Assembly: GCA_900551715.1 (NCBI GenBank)
Contig: URXG01000009.1
Location: 1-51,463 of the forward strand
Reading direction: 5' to 3'
DNA length: 51,463 nucleotides
DNA from: an uncultured Blautia sp.
GTDB taxonomy: Bacteria; Bacillota; Clostridia; Lachnospirales; Lachnospiraceae
In this document: in pieces, positions 16,583-23,744 of the stretch
Numbering within the stretch: position 1 is the first letter of the stretch
Layout of the letters: every line of letters begins with the position of its first letter
Position numbers and translations under genes: made by a program
The notes under the pieces: generated by a model
Seen by the model: the letters and a program-made list of their open reading frames with translations, nothing else
Database searches by the model: none
Told to the model about the DNA's origin: nothing

Positions 16583-16966
16583 TCAGAGTTCTGCAATGTA
16601 GCCACCAGTCTTACGAATAGCCGGGAGTACTTCTGCTGTTACCCAGTGTTTGAACTGTTTGGCTGTTGGAAGTTTGCTGCTGAGGATGAGAGAGTAGAGG
16701 CCGGATTCGTTGATAATGGTAGCTTTACTCTTGTAATTCGAACCACTGTCGGGAATCACGACACTGGTTTTGTCTTCATCTGAAACATGTCTTGAAAGTG
16801 CATCTCTTCCATTACTGTATCCTAAAGCTTCTGCTACATCCTTTCCCACAAACCAAGGCTCATTATCAATAGTAAGAGTTCTGAGATTACCGAACTGGCT
16901 GTTAGTGAAAAGCTGAAGTGGAGTAGTGTTGGTTGATATGGTTGTGTTTGTGTTTACTGTGTTCAT
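16583..16966 (-). CDS. BRO-N domain phage antirepressor-like protein
   Basis: 127 residues. A Thr/Asn-rich start (MNTVNTNTTISTNTT) leads a BRO N-terminal domain: FTNSQFGNLRTLTIDNEPWFVGKDVAEALGYSNGRDALSRHVSDEDK, then INESGLYSLILSSKLPTAKQFKHWVTAEVLPAIRKTGGYI. BRO-N proteins bind DNA and act as phage antirepressors. Full antirepressors usually carry a second C-terminal domain; here the frame stops right after GGYIAEL, so the protein has only the DNA-binding domain, and a broken copy of the same domain follows. Confidence 0.8.
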   Translation of the reverse strand: MNTVNTNTTISTNTTPLQLFTNSQFGNLRTLTIDNEPWFVGKDVAEALGYSNGRDALSRHVSDEDKTSVVIPDSGSNYKSKATIINESGLYSLILSSKLPTAKQFKHWVTAEVLPAIRKTGGYIAEL

Positions 16967-17091
16967 TGTGTTTTATGGTGAAAGAATGAAAAATGAACGT
17001 AAAAAGATACAAGAAGATTTGGCGTTAAGTCAGGGGACGAAATTTCGTCCCTTGGGATCTGGTAATTCAGAACATCTGTAGTTGGATGGTA

Positions 17092-17310
17092 TTATAAAAT
17101 CTGATCTTCTTCAGAGGGAATGTAGATGCAGATATCCTGTATCTGACAGTTTAGAATGCGGCAGAGATCATTGATTGTTTTCATGGAGATATCTTGATTA
17201 TGTTTTAAACGGTGAAGTGTGCTATGTGACATGTGATGTTTTGCGGTAAGAGTATACCAGTTTTCATCTGATGCTTTAAGCGTTTCCCAGAATGGTGAAT
17301 AATCTATCAT
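17092..17310 (-). CDS. Cro/C1-type helix-turn-helix regulator
   Basis: 72 residues: SPFWETLKASDENWYTLTAKHHMSHSTLHRLKHNQDISMKTINDLCRILNCQIQDICIYIP. This is the compact XRE/Cro fold (YozG-like) with the recognition helix near HSTLHRLKHNQ. It is divergent from the riboswitch-controlled plus-strand operon and shares the intergenic region with its promoters, so it could control that region or the element's switch. Its target is unknown. Confidence 0.8.
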   Translation of the reverse strand: MIDYSPFWETLKASDENWYTLTAKHHMSHSTLHRLKHNQDISMKTINDLCRILNCQIQDICIYIPSEEDQIL

Positions 17311-17361
17311 AATAAACCTTCCAATGTATTGATAGAATAACCATAAAATAGATTCTTATAC

Positions 17362-17390
17362 TTGAATATCTTCGATAAAACGAATATAAT
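17362..17390 (+). promoter_or_regulatory. Distal promoter of the riboswitch operon
   Basis: TTGAAT (17362-17367), 17 bases, perfect TATAAT (17385-17390). Confidence 0.55.
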
Positions 17391-17414
17391 AAAGGTCAAA
17401 ATACAAATATTTTG

Positions 17415-17443
17415 TTTACTTCTGATGAATGGTGGAGTATAAT
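17415..17443 (+). promoter_or_regulatory. Proximal promoter of the riboswitch operon
   Basis: TTTACT (17415-17420), 17 bases, perfect TATAAT (17438-17443). Transcription would start near 17450, about 30 bases ahead of the aptamer, which is the expected layout for a riboswitch leader. Confidence 0.6.
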
Positions 17444-17481
17444 GAAAATGTGAAATGTTTGTGAAATGTATGTAAAATTGA

Positions 17482-17556
17482 ATATAGCATAGCCGGAGAA
17501 ATCCGGTGACGCAAAACTACAGGGTCTAAGCGAATGTATGACAGCCAGTTGCAAGA
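17482..17556 (+). promoter_or_regulatory. GEMM (cyclic di-GMP class I-type) riboswitch aptamer
   Basis: The conserved elements occur in the right order: AGCATAGCC, a CCGGA-GAAA-TCCGG stem with a GNRA loop, the hallmark GTGACGCAAAACTACAGGG, TCTAAG, a short variable stem, then ATGACAGCCAGTTGC. This is the GEMM-I pattern, which binds cyclic di-GMP or, in a subclass, cyclic GMP-AMP. By eye the base matching position 20 of the Vc2 reference looks like A rather than G; A20 has been linked to GMP-AMP-responsive or promiscuous members, but my alignment there is uncertain. A terminator follows about 60 bases later, so control is probably by transcription attenuation. Confidence 0.85.
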
Positions 17557-17618
17557 AGCAGAAGGATCAAAGGGTAATCCAGATGCTGAAGAGTACAGAA
17601 GAAATAGAGATAATGAAA

Positions 17619-17657
17619 GCATTTCTTTCCTGAAGATGGGAGAGGAATGTTTTTTAT
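17619..17657 (+). terminator. Riboswitch expression-platform terminator
   Basis: GCATTTCTTTC pairs with GAGAGGAATGT (11 pairs, some G-U) across an 8-10-base loop and is followed by TTTTTTATT. It lies between the GEMM aptamer and the first gene at 17765. Confidence 0.65.
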
Positions 17658-17764
17658 TATATAACAGAAAAATGAAATATTGGGGGAATGAAGAGGAAAA
17701 CACATGATAAAATGCAGGGTTAAGTTGAAAAAATGAGTATAAAACGAAAGAAGGAGAAATTTCA

Positions 17765-18121
17765 ATGAAAAAAATATTAAGACTTTTAGCAAATATAATA
17801 GCTGTTTTGGGATTCCTTGGAAGTTTTGTTATGGCTAATTATGGAGGACAAGTGGAAACAAGCTATGGATGGGAAGACAGAGATTATGGACTTACCTTTG
17901 GAATTTTTGTAGGTTGTTGCTTGTCTGTAGCTGTAGTAGCTGTATTGCTATATGGCTTTGCTGAATTGTTAGAAATGCAGGAAAAGGCTCTTACTATACA
18001 AGAAGAGATAAAAGAAACAGAACAAAATATTTTGAAATGTATGTCAAATGAACAGAGTACATCTTCTGATTCTGAAGAGAATGTATTGAGGAATATAGAA
18101 TCTAATTTACCAAAGTTATAA
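17765..18121 (+). CDS. Two-helix membrane protein under riboswitch control
   Basis: 118 residues. Membrane helices cover about residues 4-25 (LRLLANIIAVLGFLGSFVMANYGG) and 44-68 (LTFGIFVGCCLSVAVVAVLLYGF), with a short, probably external loop between them (QVETSYGWEDRDYG). The cytoplasmic tail is a predicted coiled coil (LLEMQEKALTIQEEIKETEQN) ending in a Ser/Glu-rich stretch. AAGGAG lies just upstream. It is followed 19 bases later by the TPR protein, so the two are likely co-expressed. I do not recognise a family; function unknown. Confidence 0.7.
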   Translation: MKKILRLLANIIAVLGFLGSFVMANYGGQVETSYGWEDRDYGLTFGIFVGCCLSVAVVAVLLYGFAELLEMQEKALTIQEEIKETEQNILKCMSNEQSTSSDSEENVLRNIESNLPKL

Positions 18122-18140
18122 AACTGAGAAAGGTATAGTT

Positions 18141-19874
18141 ATGGAAGGAGAACGATTTAAACAGTTATATTCACAGAGAGAAGGTTTATATACTGAGAAT
18201 GCACCAGTAATTATTGAAAAAGGTGTATTATTGCTTGATCTGCAAACTAATACAGTGATAATACAATTAAAATTTCATAGTATATCAGAAAAACGCATAA
18301 ATGCATTAAAGATTAGGATAATCACATATTATACATCAGGAGAAATGTGTTCAGAAACTGTAGAATATGAATATTTAGATTTATTGGTGGAAAATGGTGG
18401 CATTTTTGGAGCAGACAAAGCAATTTTATTGAAAGACAAAACAATTCGTTCTTTTTCCATAGAATCTTATAATGTTGTGTTTTCGGATAAAACAGTTGAA
18501 ACTATAAGGGAACCATTTAAACAGTTGCCCGCATCGAAAGAATTGCAGGAAGAATGGATTAATGTTGAATTGCAAAAGCAATATCGACTAGAAACAACAG
18601 AATATTCTAAATATGTACCCATTCAGTATAGAAATTTATGGAAATGTGCATGTGGAATATGGAATTCTCGTAATTTTTGTGGTGCGTGTCACTGTGAAAA
18701 AGATAAAATTTTTAGTAAATTCGATGTAGATTTTCTTACTTCTTCAATGGAATCGAGACTAAAAAAAGAAGCTGCTGAACGTGAAGAACAAAGAAAACGT
18801 GAGGAAGTAGAAGCACAGAGACAAGAAGTTATTCGACAGGAAGAAGAGATAAAAAGAAAAAAATTATTAAAAACAGTTTGGAGAGTAGCGGTACCAGCAA
18901 TTTTTGTTAGCATATTTGCATTCGGATTTTATCCTGGAGTTATTAAGCCAAGCATGGAATACAAACATGCAAAAGAGTTGTTGTCTGAAGAAAAGTTTGA
19001 TGAGTCTATAGACACTTTTGAAGCGTTGGGAGATTACAAAGATTCAGCTGATATGATAACCGAAGCAAGATGTCTAAAAGCAAAGAGCCTGGTTGATAAG
19101 AAAGAGTATGATGCAGCAAAAGAAATTTATGAAGATTTAGGAAAGGAGGATGCTGTAAAAGAGGTTACATATCAGGAAGCTAAGGACTTACTGAGTGAGA
19201 AAAAATATGCGGATGCAATTAATATTTTAATGAGGTTTGAGTATAAAGATTCGGACGAATTGTTACAAGAAGCAGAATATGATCGTGGAATTGAACTTAT
19301 GGAGCAAGAAAGTTATGTTGTAGCAACAGGATATTTTAGAAAAGCAAAGGACTATAAAGATGCATCATCGAAAGTAGGGGAGTGTAAATACTTAAGGGGA
19401 ATCGAGCATATGAAGGAGAGAGATTATAACGCTGCTTTGAATGAATTTAAGTACATTTATCGATATGATGATGGCGAGGTATTAAAGAAAGCTGAGGAAA
19501 AAATTAAAGAGTGTGAGGAAAAGTTAAATCAACGACCGGAAGTTGAGAGTGAAGATATTGCAGAAGAATATGCGGAAGATTTTTCGTATAGCGGAATAGA
19601 GAACGGATCTGTGAGAGGGAAGATAAAACTTACAGGGAAGGTTTTACAGGTAGTTGATGCTGAAAATGGTTCTATGTATATAAGACTTGAACTTAATTCC
19701 AATAAAGATGAAATTGTATTTGTAACATGTAAAGAAGATGACGATTGGTCAATAGAAAACAAGATTATTACGGTATATGGAACAACGTATAGCGGTAAAT
19801 TTAGTTATGAATCTCTGACAGCTGGTACAATTACTTTACCATGGATTCCTGCTGATAGAATAGAAGTAGAATAA
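18141..19874 (+). CDS. Membrane protein with zinc ribbon, TPR-like repeats and C-terminal OB-like domain
   Basis: 577 residues. An N-terminal beta-rich domain (1-150) precedes a four-cysteine zinc ribbon (WKCACGIWNSRNFCGACHC, about 173-191). A charged coiled coil (about 205-240) leads to one membrane helix (VAVPAIFVSIFAFGFYPGVI). Four or five TPR-like repeats with the recurring D/E-YKDS or YKDA signature follow (ALGDYKDSADMI, FEYKDSDELL, AKDYKDASSKV; about 265-450). The end (GKIKLTGKVLQVVDAENGSMYIRLEL...ITVYGTTYSGKFSYES) reads like an OB-fold domain. The repeats probably mediate protein contacts. It is the second gene after the GEMM riboswitch; the pathway is unknown. Confidence 0.7.
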   Translation: MEGERFKQLYSQREGLYTENAPVIIEKGVLLLDLQTNTVIIQLKFHSISEKRINALKIRIITYYTSGEMCSETVEYEYLDLLVENGGIFGADKAILLKDKTIRSFSIESYNVVFSDKTVETIREPFKQLPASKELQEEWINVELQKQYRLETTEYSKYVPIQYRNLWKCACGIWNSRNFCGACHCEKDKIFSKFDVDFLTSSMESRLKKEAAEREEQRKREEVEAQRQEVIRQEEEIKRKKLLKTVWRVAVPAIFVSIFAFGFYPGVIKPSMEYKHAKELLSEEKFDESIDTFEALGDYKDSADMITEARCLKAKSLVDKKEYDAAKEIYEDLGKEDAVKEVTYQEAKDLLSEKKYADAINILMRFEYKDSDELLQEAEYDRGIELMEQESYVVATGYFRKAKDYKDASSKVGECKYLRGIEHMKERDYNAALNEFKYIYRYDDGEVLKKAEEKIKECEEKLNQRPEVESEDIAEEYAEDFSYSGIENGSVRGKIKLTGKVLQVVDAENGSMYIRLELNSNKDEIVFVTCKEDDDWSIENKIITVYGTTYSGKFSYESLTAGTITLPWIPADRIEVE

Positions 19875-19950
19875 GCTTCATTTCAATATTGCCCGGAACT
19901 GTGTTGTATTTACATATCATGATAATAGACACCATATCCATTAGAACACA

Positions 19951-20130
19951 AACACGAAAAATTTATTTTACTGGCAGGAATGGGATCAGGGGATCGGAAA
20001 ATCTGAACCATTGACAGGGAATCTGGCTGGTTTCTGGTCAAGAAGGATCAATGATAAGGACAGGCTGATTTATCAGATTGATGAGGAAAATGTGTACATA
20101 CTGGCTTGCAGGTATCATTATTCGAGGTGA
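19951..20130 (+). pseudogene. YoeB-type toxin remnant with internal deletion
   Basis: The plus frame ending TGA 20130 reads NLFYWQEWDQGIGKSEPLTGNLAGFWSRRINDKDRLIYQIDEENVYILACRYHYSR. The second half is the conserved YoeB mRNA-interferase core (GIGKPEPL, SRRI, RLIY, HY end). Between WQEWDQ and GIGK about 20 family residues are missing, and there is no start codon or YefM antitoxin gene upstream. The toxin is therefore dead, although the catalytic end is intact. Confidence 0.75.
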
Positions 20131-20670
20131 ATTCGTGGTGAGAAAATTACATGAAAGCGAATATAGGTTCATGTTACGATAATAGACATACTGTCTATTA
20201 AATAAAAACCATCATCATTTATCTGCATAAATTGTAAGTAAGATATATCTAACAATACCATACATCGGCAACAATCAGATTACCAGAAACAGGAATAAAT
20301 TGTTGAGAAAAACGATCCTTGTAATTGGAGAATGTTATCCGGTATTTTTCTGAACTGCTGCCTGATCTTAGATATACCATATCCGACTAAAAAAAGTAGG
20401 AATTATAAAACCCAGCAACTACAACAGCGTTCTTCATGCGATCTTAAAACCGATACAACGCAAGCAGGATAAGAAAAGTGTAGAATATCCCTTGTAATCT
20501 CTGTGAGAAATTCAAGAAAAAAACGTGACCGGAATCTTATATAAAATCAGATCGAAACAGAAACGTGATTTTTTTGAGCAAGAAAAGTTGACGTAAATCC
20601 TTTGCAACATCAGGGACAAACGTCAACTTTTTGTTTGGAGAAAAGTGCTAATTTTTGAAGGTAGGAAATT
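20131..20670. other. Gene-free stretch with hairpins
   Basis: AATAGACA-TAC-TGTCTATT near 20181-20199 is a short palindrome. AAAAGTTGACG (20583-20593) pairs with CGTCAACTTTTT (20621-20632) around a 27-base loop, a terminator-like structure that could end both the YoeB-side and Uma2-side transcripts. No convincing gene was found. Confidence 0.4.
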
Positions 20671-21213
20671 CTACAGATTAATCTGTGAAAAATCAATAGA
20701 TAAATCCTCATAAATTCCGACTTTTACAGAATCCTGAAATGTATACTGTTCCATATCACCATGTTCAAAATTATACACTACAATCTGATTCTTGGACGGA
20801 TCAACAATCCAATACTCACGGACACCGGCAGTTCTGTACTTGAACAGTTTCGTGTAGTAATCCATTTTTTTACTTGCAGGAGATACAATCTCAATGATCC
20901 AGTCAGGAGAACCTATGCAGCCTTTATCATTCAGCTTGTTTGGATCGCAGATAACAGATATATCCGGTTCTACATAAGTACTGTTTGTTTCATCCAGATG
21001 CACAGCGAATGGGGCAGAAAACACTTCACATTTGCCATGATTTGTGTGGATATAATCAGAGATTTTCCAAATGATAAAACTATTGATTCGCTGATGCTTT
21101 GTACTTGGTGGTGCCATATAATAAATATGACCGTCAATAAGTTCAGCTCTTTCACCTTCCGGCAGAGCGTAAATATCTTCTATAGTGTAGGTTTTTTCTT
21201 TTAACAGTGGCAT
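20671..21213 (-). CDS. Uma2-family (PD-(D/E)XK nuclease-like) protein, last gene of the operon
   Basis: About 180 residues from ATG 21213 (MPLLKEKTYTIEDIYALPEG; GGAAAGGA lies 8 bases upstream). The Uma2/DUF820 pattern is clear: ERAELIDGHIYYMAPPSTKHQRI, then TYVEPDISVICDPNK, IEIVSPASKKMDYYTKLFKYRTAGVREYWIVDP. Family members have a predicted restriction-endonuclease fold with the acidic residues of PD and E-I-V-S-P plus a following lysine as active site. The gene begins 4 bases after the DUF2442 gene ends. Uma2 genes abound in cyanobacteria and Firmicutes, with unproven function. Confidence 0.85.
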   Translation of the reverse strand: MPLLKEKTYTIEDIYALPEGERAELIDGHIYYMAPPSTKHQRINSFIIWKISDYIHTNHGKCEVFSAPFAVHLDETNSTYVEPDISVICDPNKLNDKGCIGSPDWIIEIVSPASKKMDYYTKLFKYRTAGVREYWIVDPSKNQIVVYNFEHGDMEQYTFQDSVKVGIYEDLSIDFSQINL

Positions 21214-21217
21214 AAAA

Positions 21218-21499
21218 TCATTCCTTTCCACTAATGCAATCCATTTCATATAGAGTAAACGGATCAATGTCAATGCAATTTCCGGCATCTCTATTGCCTG
21301 TAATATCCCAGGCTAATGTATCATTCATTATTGTACAGGTTTTCTTGAACACATTTATATCTTTTAATGGTTCAAAAAGTTCTGTTTGCAAATCCTTCGA
21401 TGCATTATAGTCAATAACTTTTCTATCATCAAAAGTTACACGCACATGAAAATTATCTTGTGGTATTACCTGTATCACAACAGGAATGTAATCTTTCAT
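21218..21499 (-). CDS. DUF2442 domain protein
   Basis: About 93 residues from ATG 21499 (MKDYIPVVIQVIPQDNFHVRVTFDDRKVIDYNAS; AAGGAA upstream). The DUF2442 outline is visible: a beta start with F-D-D-R, an FEPLKDINVFKK segment, then LAWDITGNRDAGNCIDIDPFTLYE. DUF2442 proteins often sit next to DUF4160 proteins and have been suggested to act as toxin-antitoxin-like partners; that role is unproven. Here a Uma2 gene separates the two. Confidence 0.8.
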   Translation of the reverse strand: MKDYIPVVIQVIPQDNFHVRVTFDDRKVIDYNASKDLQTELFEPLKDINVFKKTCTIMNDTLAWDITGNRDAGNCIDIDPFTLYEMDCISGKE

Positions 21500-21512
21500 A
21501 AATAGATTCCTT

Positions 21513-22025
21513 TTAATAATCAATCTCATCAAACAGATCATCAAATGTTATCTTGATATTTGGAAAATGCAGCAGCCTTAATTCTTCTTTATTTTCTTCT
21601 GTGATTGTTTTCCACAAATAATATTTTGGAATATCGTTCTCATAGTCCAGCTCATAGATTTCTACGGATTTTTTTCGCCAGTCAACAATCCAATATTCCT
21701 CTATCTCCTGCTGCCTATACAATTCCATCTTCTCTGTACGGTCATATTTTTCTGTAGAGGGTGACAGGACTTCCATAACAAAACGTGGGGCATCTGTAAA
21801 GGTATTGCCTCTTCTGGACTTGGTGCGACAGTTTATAGATGCATCAGGAATTACAACTTTATTGTTTCCTTCGGAATCCTTAAAACGATACTGGACATTA
21901 TCTGAATATACATAACAAGTACTGTTTTTTAATTGATGCCGGATAGCTGCTACAAAGTTTACAATAACAGAGGAATGTTCAGGTGTAGCACCTGCCATAT
22001 CTGTAATTTTTAAATTCCAATCCAT
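21513..22025 (-). CDS. Uma2-family (PD-(D/E)XK nuclease-like) protein, second copy
   Basis: About 170 residues from ATG 22025 (MDWNLKITDMAGATPEHSSVIVNFVAAI), with AAGGGAG about 8 bases upstream; GTG 22034 is an alternative. Motifs: VVIPDASINCRTKSRRGNTFTDAPRFVMEVLSPSTEKYDRTEKMELYRQQEIEEYWIVDWRKK, the Uma2 PD...E-V-L-S-P...K core. It is clearly diverged from the other Uma2 protein in the operon and lacks its N-terminal EDIYALPEGERAELIDG segment. Thirteen bases separate it from the DUF2442 gene. Confidence 0.85.
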   Translation of the reverse strand: MDWNLKITDMAGATPEHSSVIVNFVAAIRHQLKNSTCYVYSDNVQYRFKDSEGNNKVVIPDASINCRTKSRRGNTFTDAPRFVMEVLSPSTEKYDRTEKMELYRQQEIEEYWIVDWRKKSVEIYELDYENDIPKYYLWKTITEENKEELRLLHFPNIKITFDDLFDEIDY

Positions 22026-22042
22026 GTTATACACTCCCTTCG

Positions 22043-22327
22043 TTAAAATCCAAAGAATTCATACCAACGATTGACGATAAGTGCCTTGTTGGCACAGATG
22101 TATTTCTGTATTTTCTTTAAATCAGTTTTCGGTATGTTACCATTGTTGTGTTCAAGGACAACACCATCTCTTTTTATCCAGAATTTGGTGGAATTTTCCG
22201 AAGGTCTTCCTTTAGAAACATGAACGTGAACAGGTTCATTATTTTCGTTAGAATAAAAATAAAAAGTATATCCCATAAAATCAAGTAAGGCTTTAGGCAC
22301 TTTTTTTGTCCTCACTTTCTTTGGCAA
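22043..22327 (-). CDS. DUF4160 domain protein
   Basis: 94 residues: a basic start (MPKKVRTKKVPKALLDFMGYTFYFYSNENNEPVHVHVSKG), then FWIKRDGVVLEHNNGNIPKTDLKKIQKYICANKALIVNRWYEFFG. The EP-H-V-H-V motif and the closing helix with NRWYEFF are the family hallmarks. DUF4160 has no proven activity but is often paired with DUF2442 in toxin-antitoxin-like arrangements. The start lies inside the end of the upstream gene (35-base overlap), so the two are translationally coupled. Confidence 0.85.
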   Translation of the reverse strand: MPKKVRTKKVPKALLDFMGYTFYFYSNENNEPVHVHVSKGRPSENSTKFWIKRDGVVLEHNNGNIPKTDLKKIQKYICANKALIVNRWYEFFGF

Positions 22328-22565
22328 TTTCCCAAATCAGAAAACTATTAGTTCGGATATATTCTTCTAACTGCATTAATTCGTCTTCCGAGAATCCATA
22401 GGATTTATATATTCGATTTTCCGGTAGTTTTCCTTCTGCAAAATCAAAACCTGTATTATTCGGACGCTCAAAACGGAATGTAATGGAATCAAACCCATTT
22501 TTATCTTCTTCAACATTACTAAATGTAAGCACAGTTTCATCAATCGTACTATAGTAATTTCTCAT
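22293..22565 (-). CDS. Small acidic protein, first gene of the Uma2/DUF operon
   Basis: About 90 residues from ATG 22565 (MRNYYSTIDETVLTFSNVEEDKNGFDSITFRFERPNNTGFDFAEGKLPENRIYKSYGFSEDELMQLEEYIRTNSFLIWEIAKESEDKKSA). GGAAGTG lies upstream. A beta-rich first half and a C-terminal helix are predicted from composition. I do not recognise a family. The overlap with the DUF4160 gene suggests an antitoxin- or partner-like role for the basic DUF4160 protein; this is inference from charge and gene order. Confidence 0.65.
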   Translation of the reverse strand: MRNYYSTIDETVLTFSNVEEDKNGFDSITFRFERPNNTGFDFAEGKLPENRIYKSYGFSEDELMQLEEYIRTNSFLIWEIAKESEDKKSA

Positions 22566-22635
22566 GTTAGGCACTTCCTTTCCTGGATTTTCGTTGTTAT
22601 GCATATTATAACTGATACCTCTGGAACATTCAACA

Positions 22636-23328
22636 CTAACAAGATTCGCTTACAGTGTCCAACAGTTCCTTCTTATACTTATAGAAGGTTTTTCTGGTGA
22701 TTCCGGTCTGTTGTATTGTTTCAGCATCGTTCAGTGATCCACCAAAAGCCTTGTTATGCTTCAGGATAATCTCTTTTGCAGCAACAGATTTTTTCGTTGT
22801 AAGTTTTCTTCCTGGCTTTTGTCCAATCTGTTTACCGGATAATTTTGCTGTCTGGATACCTTCTCTTGTTCTCTGTCTGAGATCCTGAACTTCTTTTTCG
22901 GACTGTTCAAACGCTAACCGGATCTGCTCTTTTGCAAGTGACAGAAGATATTTATTGATCCCTTCCAGAATAAAGTCAACATTTGTTCCGGTCAGTGTGA
23001 TCTGCTGCTGTATGGCTTTTTTATAGGTGTCTGTATTAATATGTGGCTCCTTCAGGAAGGTGAGACTGATTCCCTTCAGAAAAAGATCCTGATACATGAT
23101 AAATCCTTCTTCTGCATTACGTGACATTCTGCTGACAGAATCAAAGATAATGGTATCACCGGCAGCAGTTTTCTGTAAAAGTTTATCCAGCTCTTTTCTG
23201 CCCTGAATCTTTGTTCCGGTATAAACTTCAGTAATGATCTTGGCTTCAGGACAGGCAGAAAGAATATTCCTGATCTGTCTGTTTATGTTTTGCTTTGGTG
23301 TGCTGATTCTGCAATATCCGTAATACAT
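22636..23328 (-). CDS. Serine recombinase (resolvase/invertase family)
   Basis: 230 residues. The catalytic domain starts YYGYCRISTPKQN (nucleophile Ser9, Arg7) and continues with TIIFDSVSRMSRNAEEG, containing the second conserved arginine. A long linker helix follows, and a C-terminal helix-turn-helix (LNDAETIQQTGITRKTFYKYKKELL) binds DNA. Length and layout fit small resolvases/invertases that act on short inverted or direct sites, for example to resolve multimers or flip a segment. No recognition site was identified. Confidence 0.88.
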   Translation of the reverse strand: MYYGYCRISTPKQNINRQIRNILSACPEAKIITEVYTGTKIQGRKELDKLLQKTAAGDTIIFDSVSRMSRNAEEGFIMYQDLFLKGISLTFLKEPHINTDTYKKAIQQQITLTGTNVDFILEGINKYLLSLAKEQIRLAFEQSEKEVQDLRQRTREGIQTAKLSGKQIGQKPGRKLTTKKSVAAKEIILKHNKAFGGSLNDAETIQQTGITRKTFYKYKKELLDTVSESC

Positions 23329-23417
23329 TTTGCATTCCTTCCTTTAGTGGTAAATCTGTCCTGTCCATGAAAAGTAGTAAAACCTGTGATTTGTAAGAAA
23401 TAACAGGTATTTGATTG

Positions 23418-23450
23418 TAGTAGTCATTTTAACGCTCGTTAGAATGACTA
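23418..23450. terminator. Strong 14-bp hairpin between small genes
   Basis: GTAGTCATTTTAAC pairs with GTTAGAATGACTAC around GCTC (one G-T pair). It touches the stop of the 23448-23666 gene and lies upstream of the serine recombinase, so it may reduce read-through in the minus-strand operon, but no clear T-run follows. Confidence 0.4.
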
Positions 23451-23666
23451 CATATTGAGAAAAGCTGTTCTGAACTTTCTCCATCCTCTCCGGTATACCT
23501 GACAGCATGGTTCACCGGCAGCTGCTTCCTTTTCTGTCTTTCTGATGATCCCTTGTGCAACTTCTGGTGGAATGCAGAAGTCACACATAAGAGAGAGCAG
23601 ATCTTTCTTCCATTGTGAATTGCTTTCATATGGTCTTACATCATTCTCAATTTTTACTTTTGCCAT
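23448..23666 (-). CDS. Small conserved-type element protein (unknown)
   Basis: About 72 residues from ATG 23666 (MAKVKIENDVRPYESNSQWKKDLLSLMCDFCIPPEVAQGIIRKTEKEAAAGEPCCQVYRRGWRKFRTAFLNM), with AAGGCGG 8 bases upstream. Cysteines occur in MCDFC and PCC; no known domain was recognised. It belongs to a run of small minus-strand genes with strong ribosome sites. Function unknown. Confidence 0.65.
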   Translation of the reverse strand: MAKVKIENDVRPYESNSQWKKDLLSLMCDFCIPPEVAQGIIRKTEKEAAAGEPCCQVYRRGWRKFRTAFLNM

Positions 23667-23744
23667 GATGAAACCGCCTTTCTGATCTGTACAGTGTTGT
23701 AAAAGATCCTGCTGCACAGACTGAACCGGCAGCAGGAGAGTTGC

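Noticed and set aside
20249..20380. 43-residue minus-strand frame (MVYLRSGSSSEKYRITF...)
   Set aside because: No ribosome site, a stop just upstream, and no recognised family; at most a remnant.
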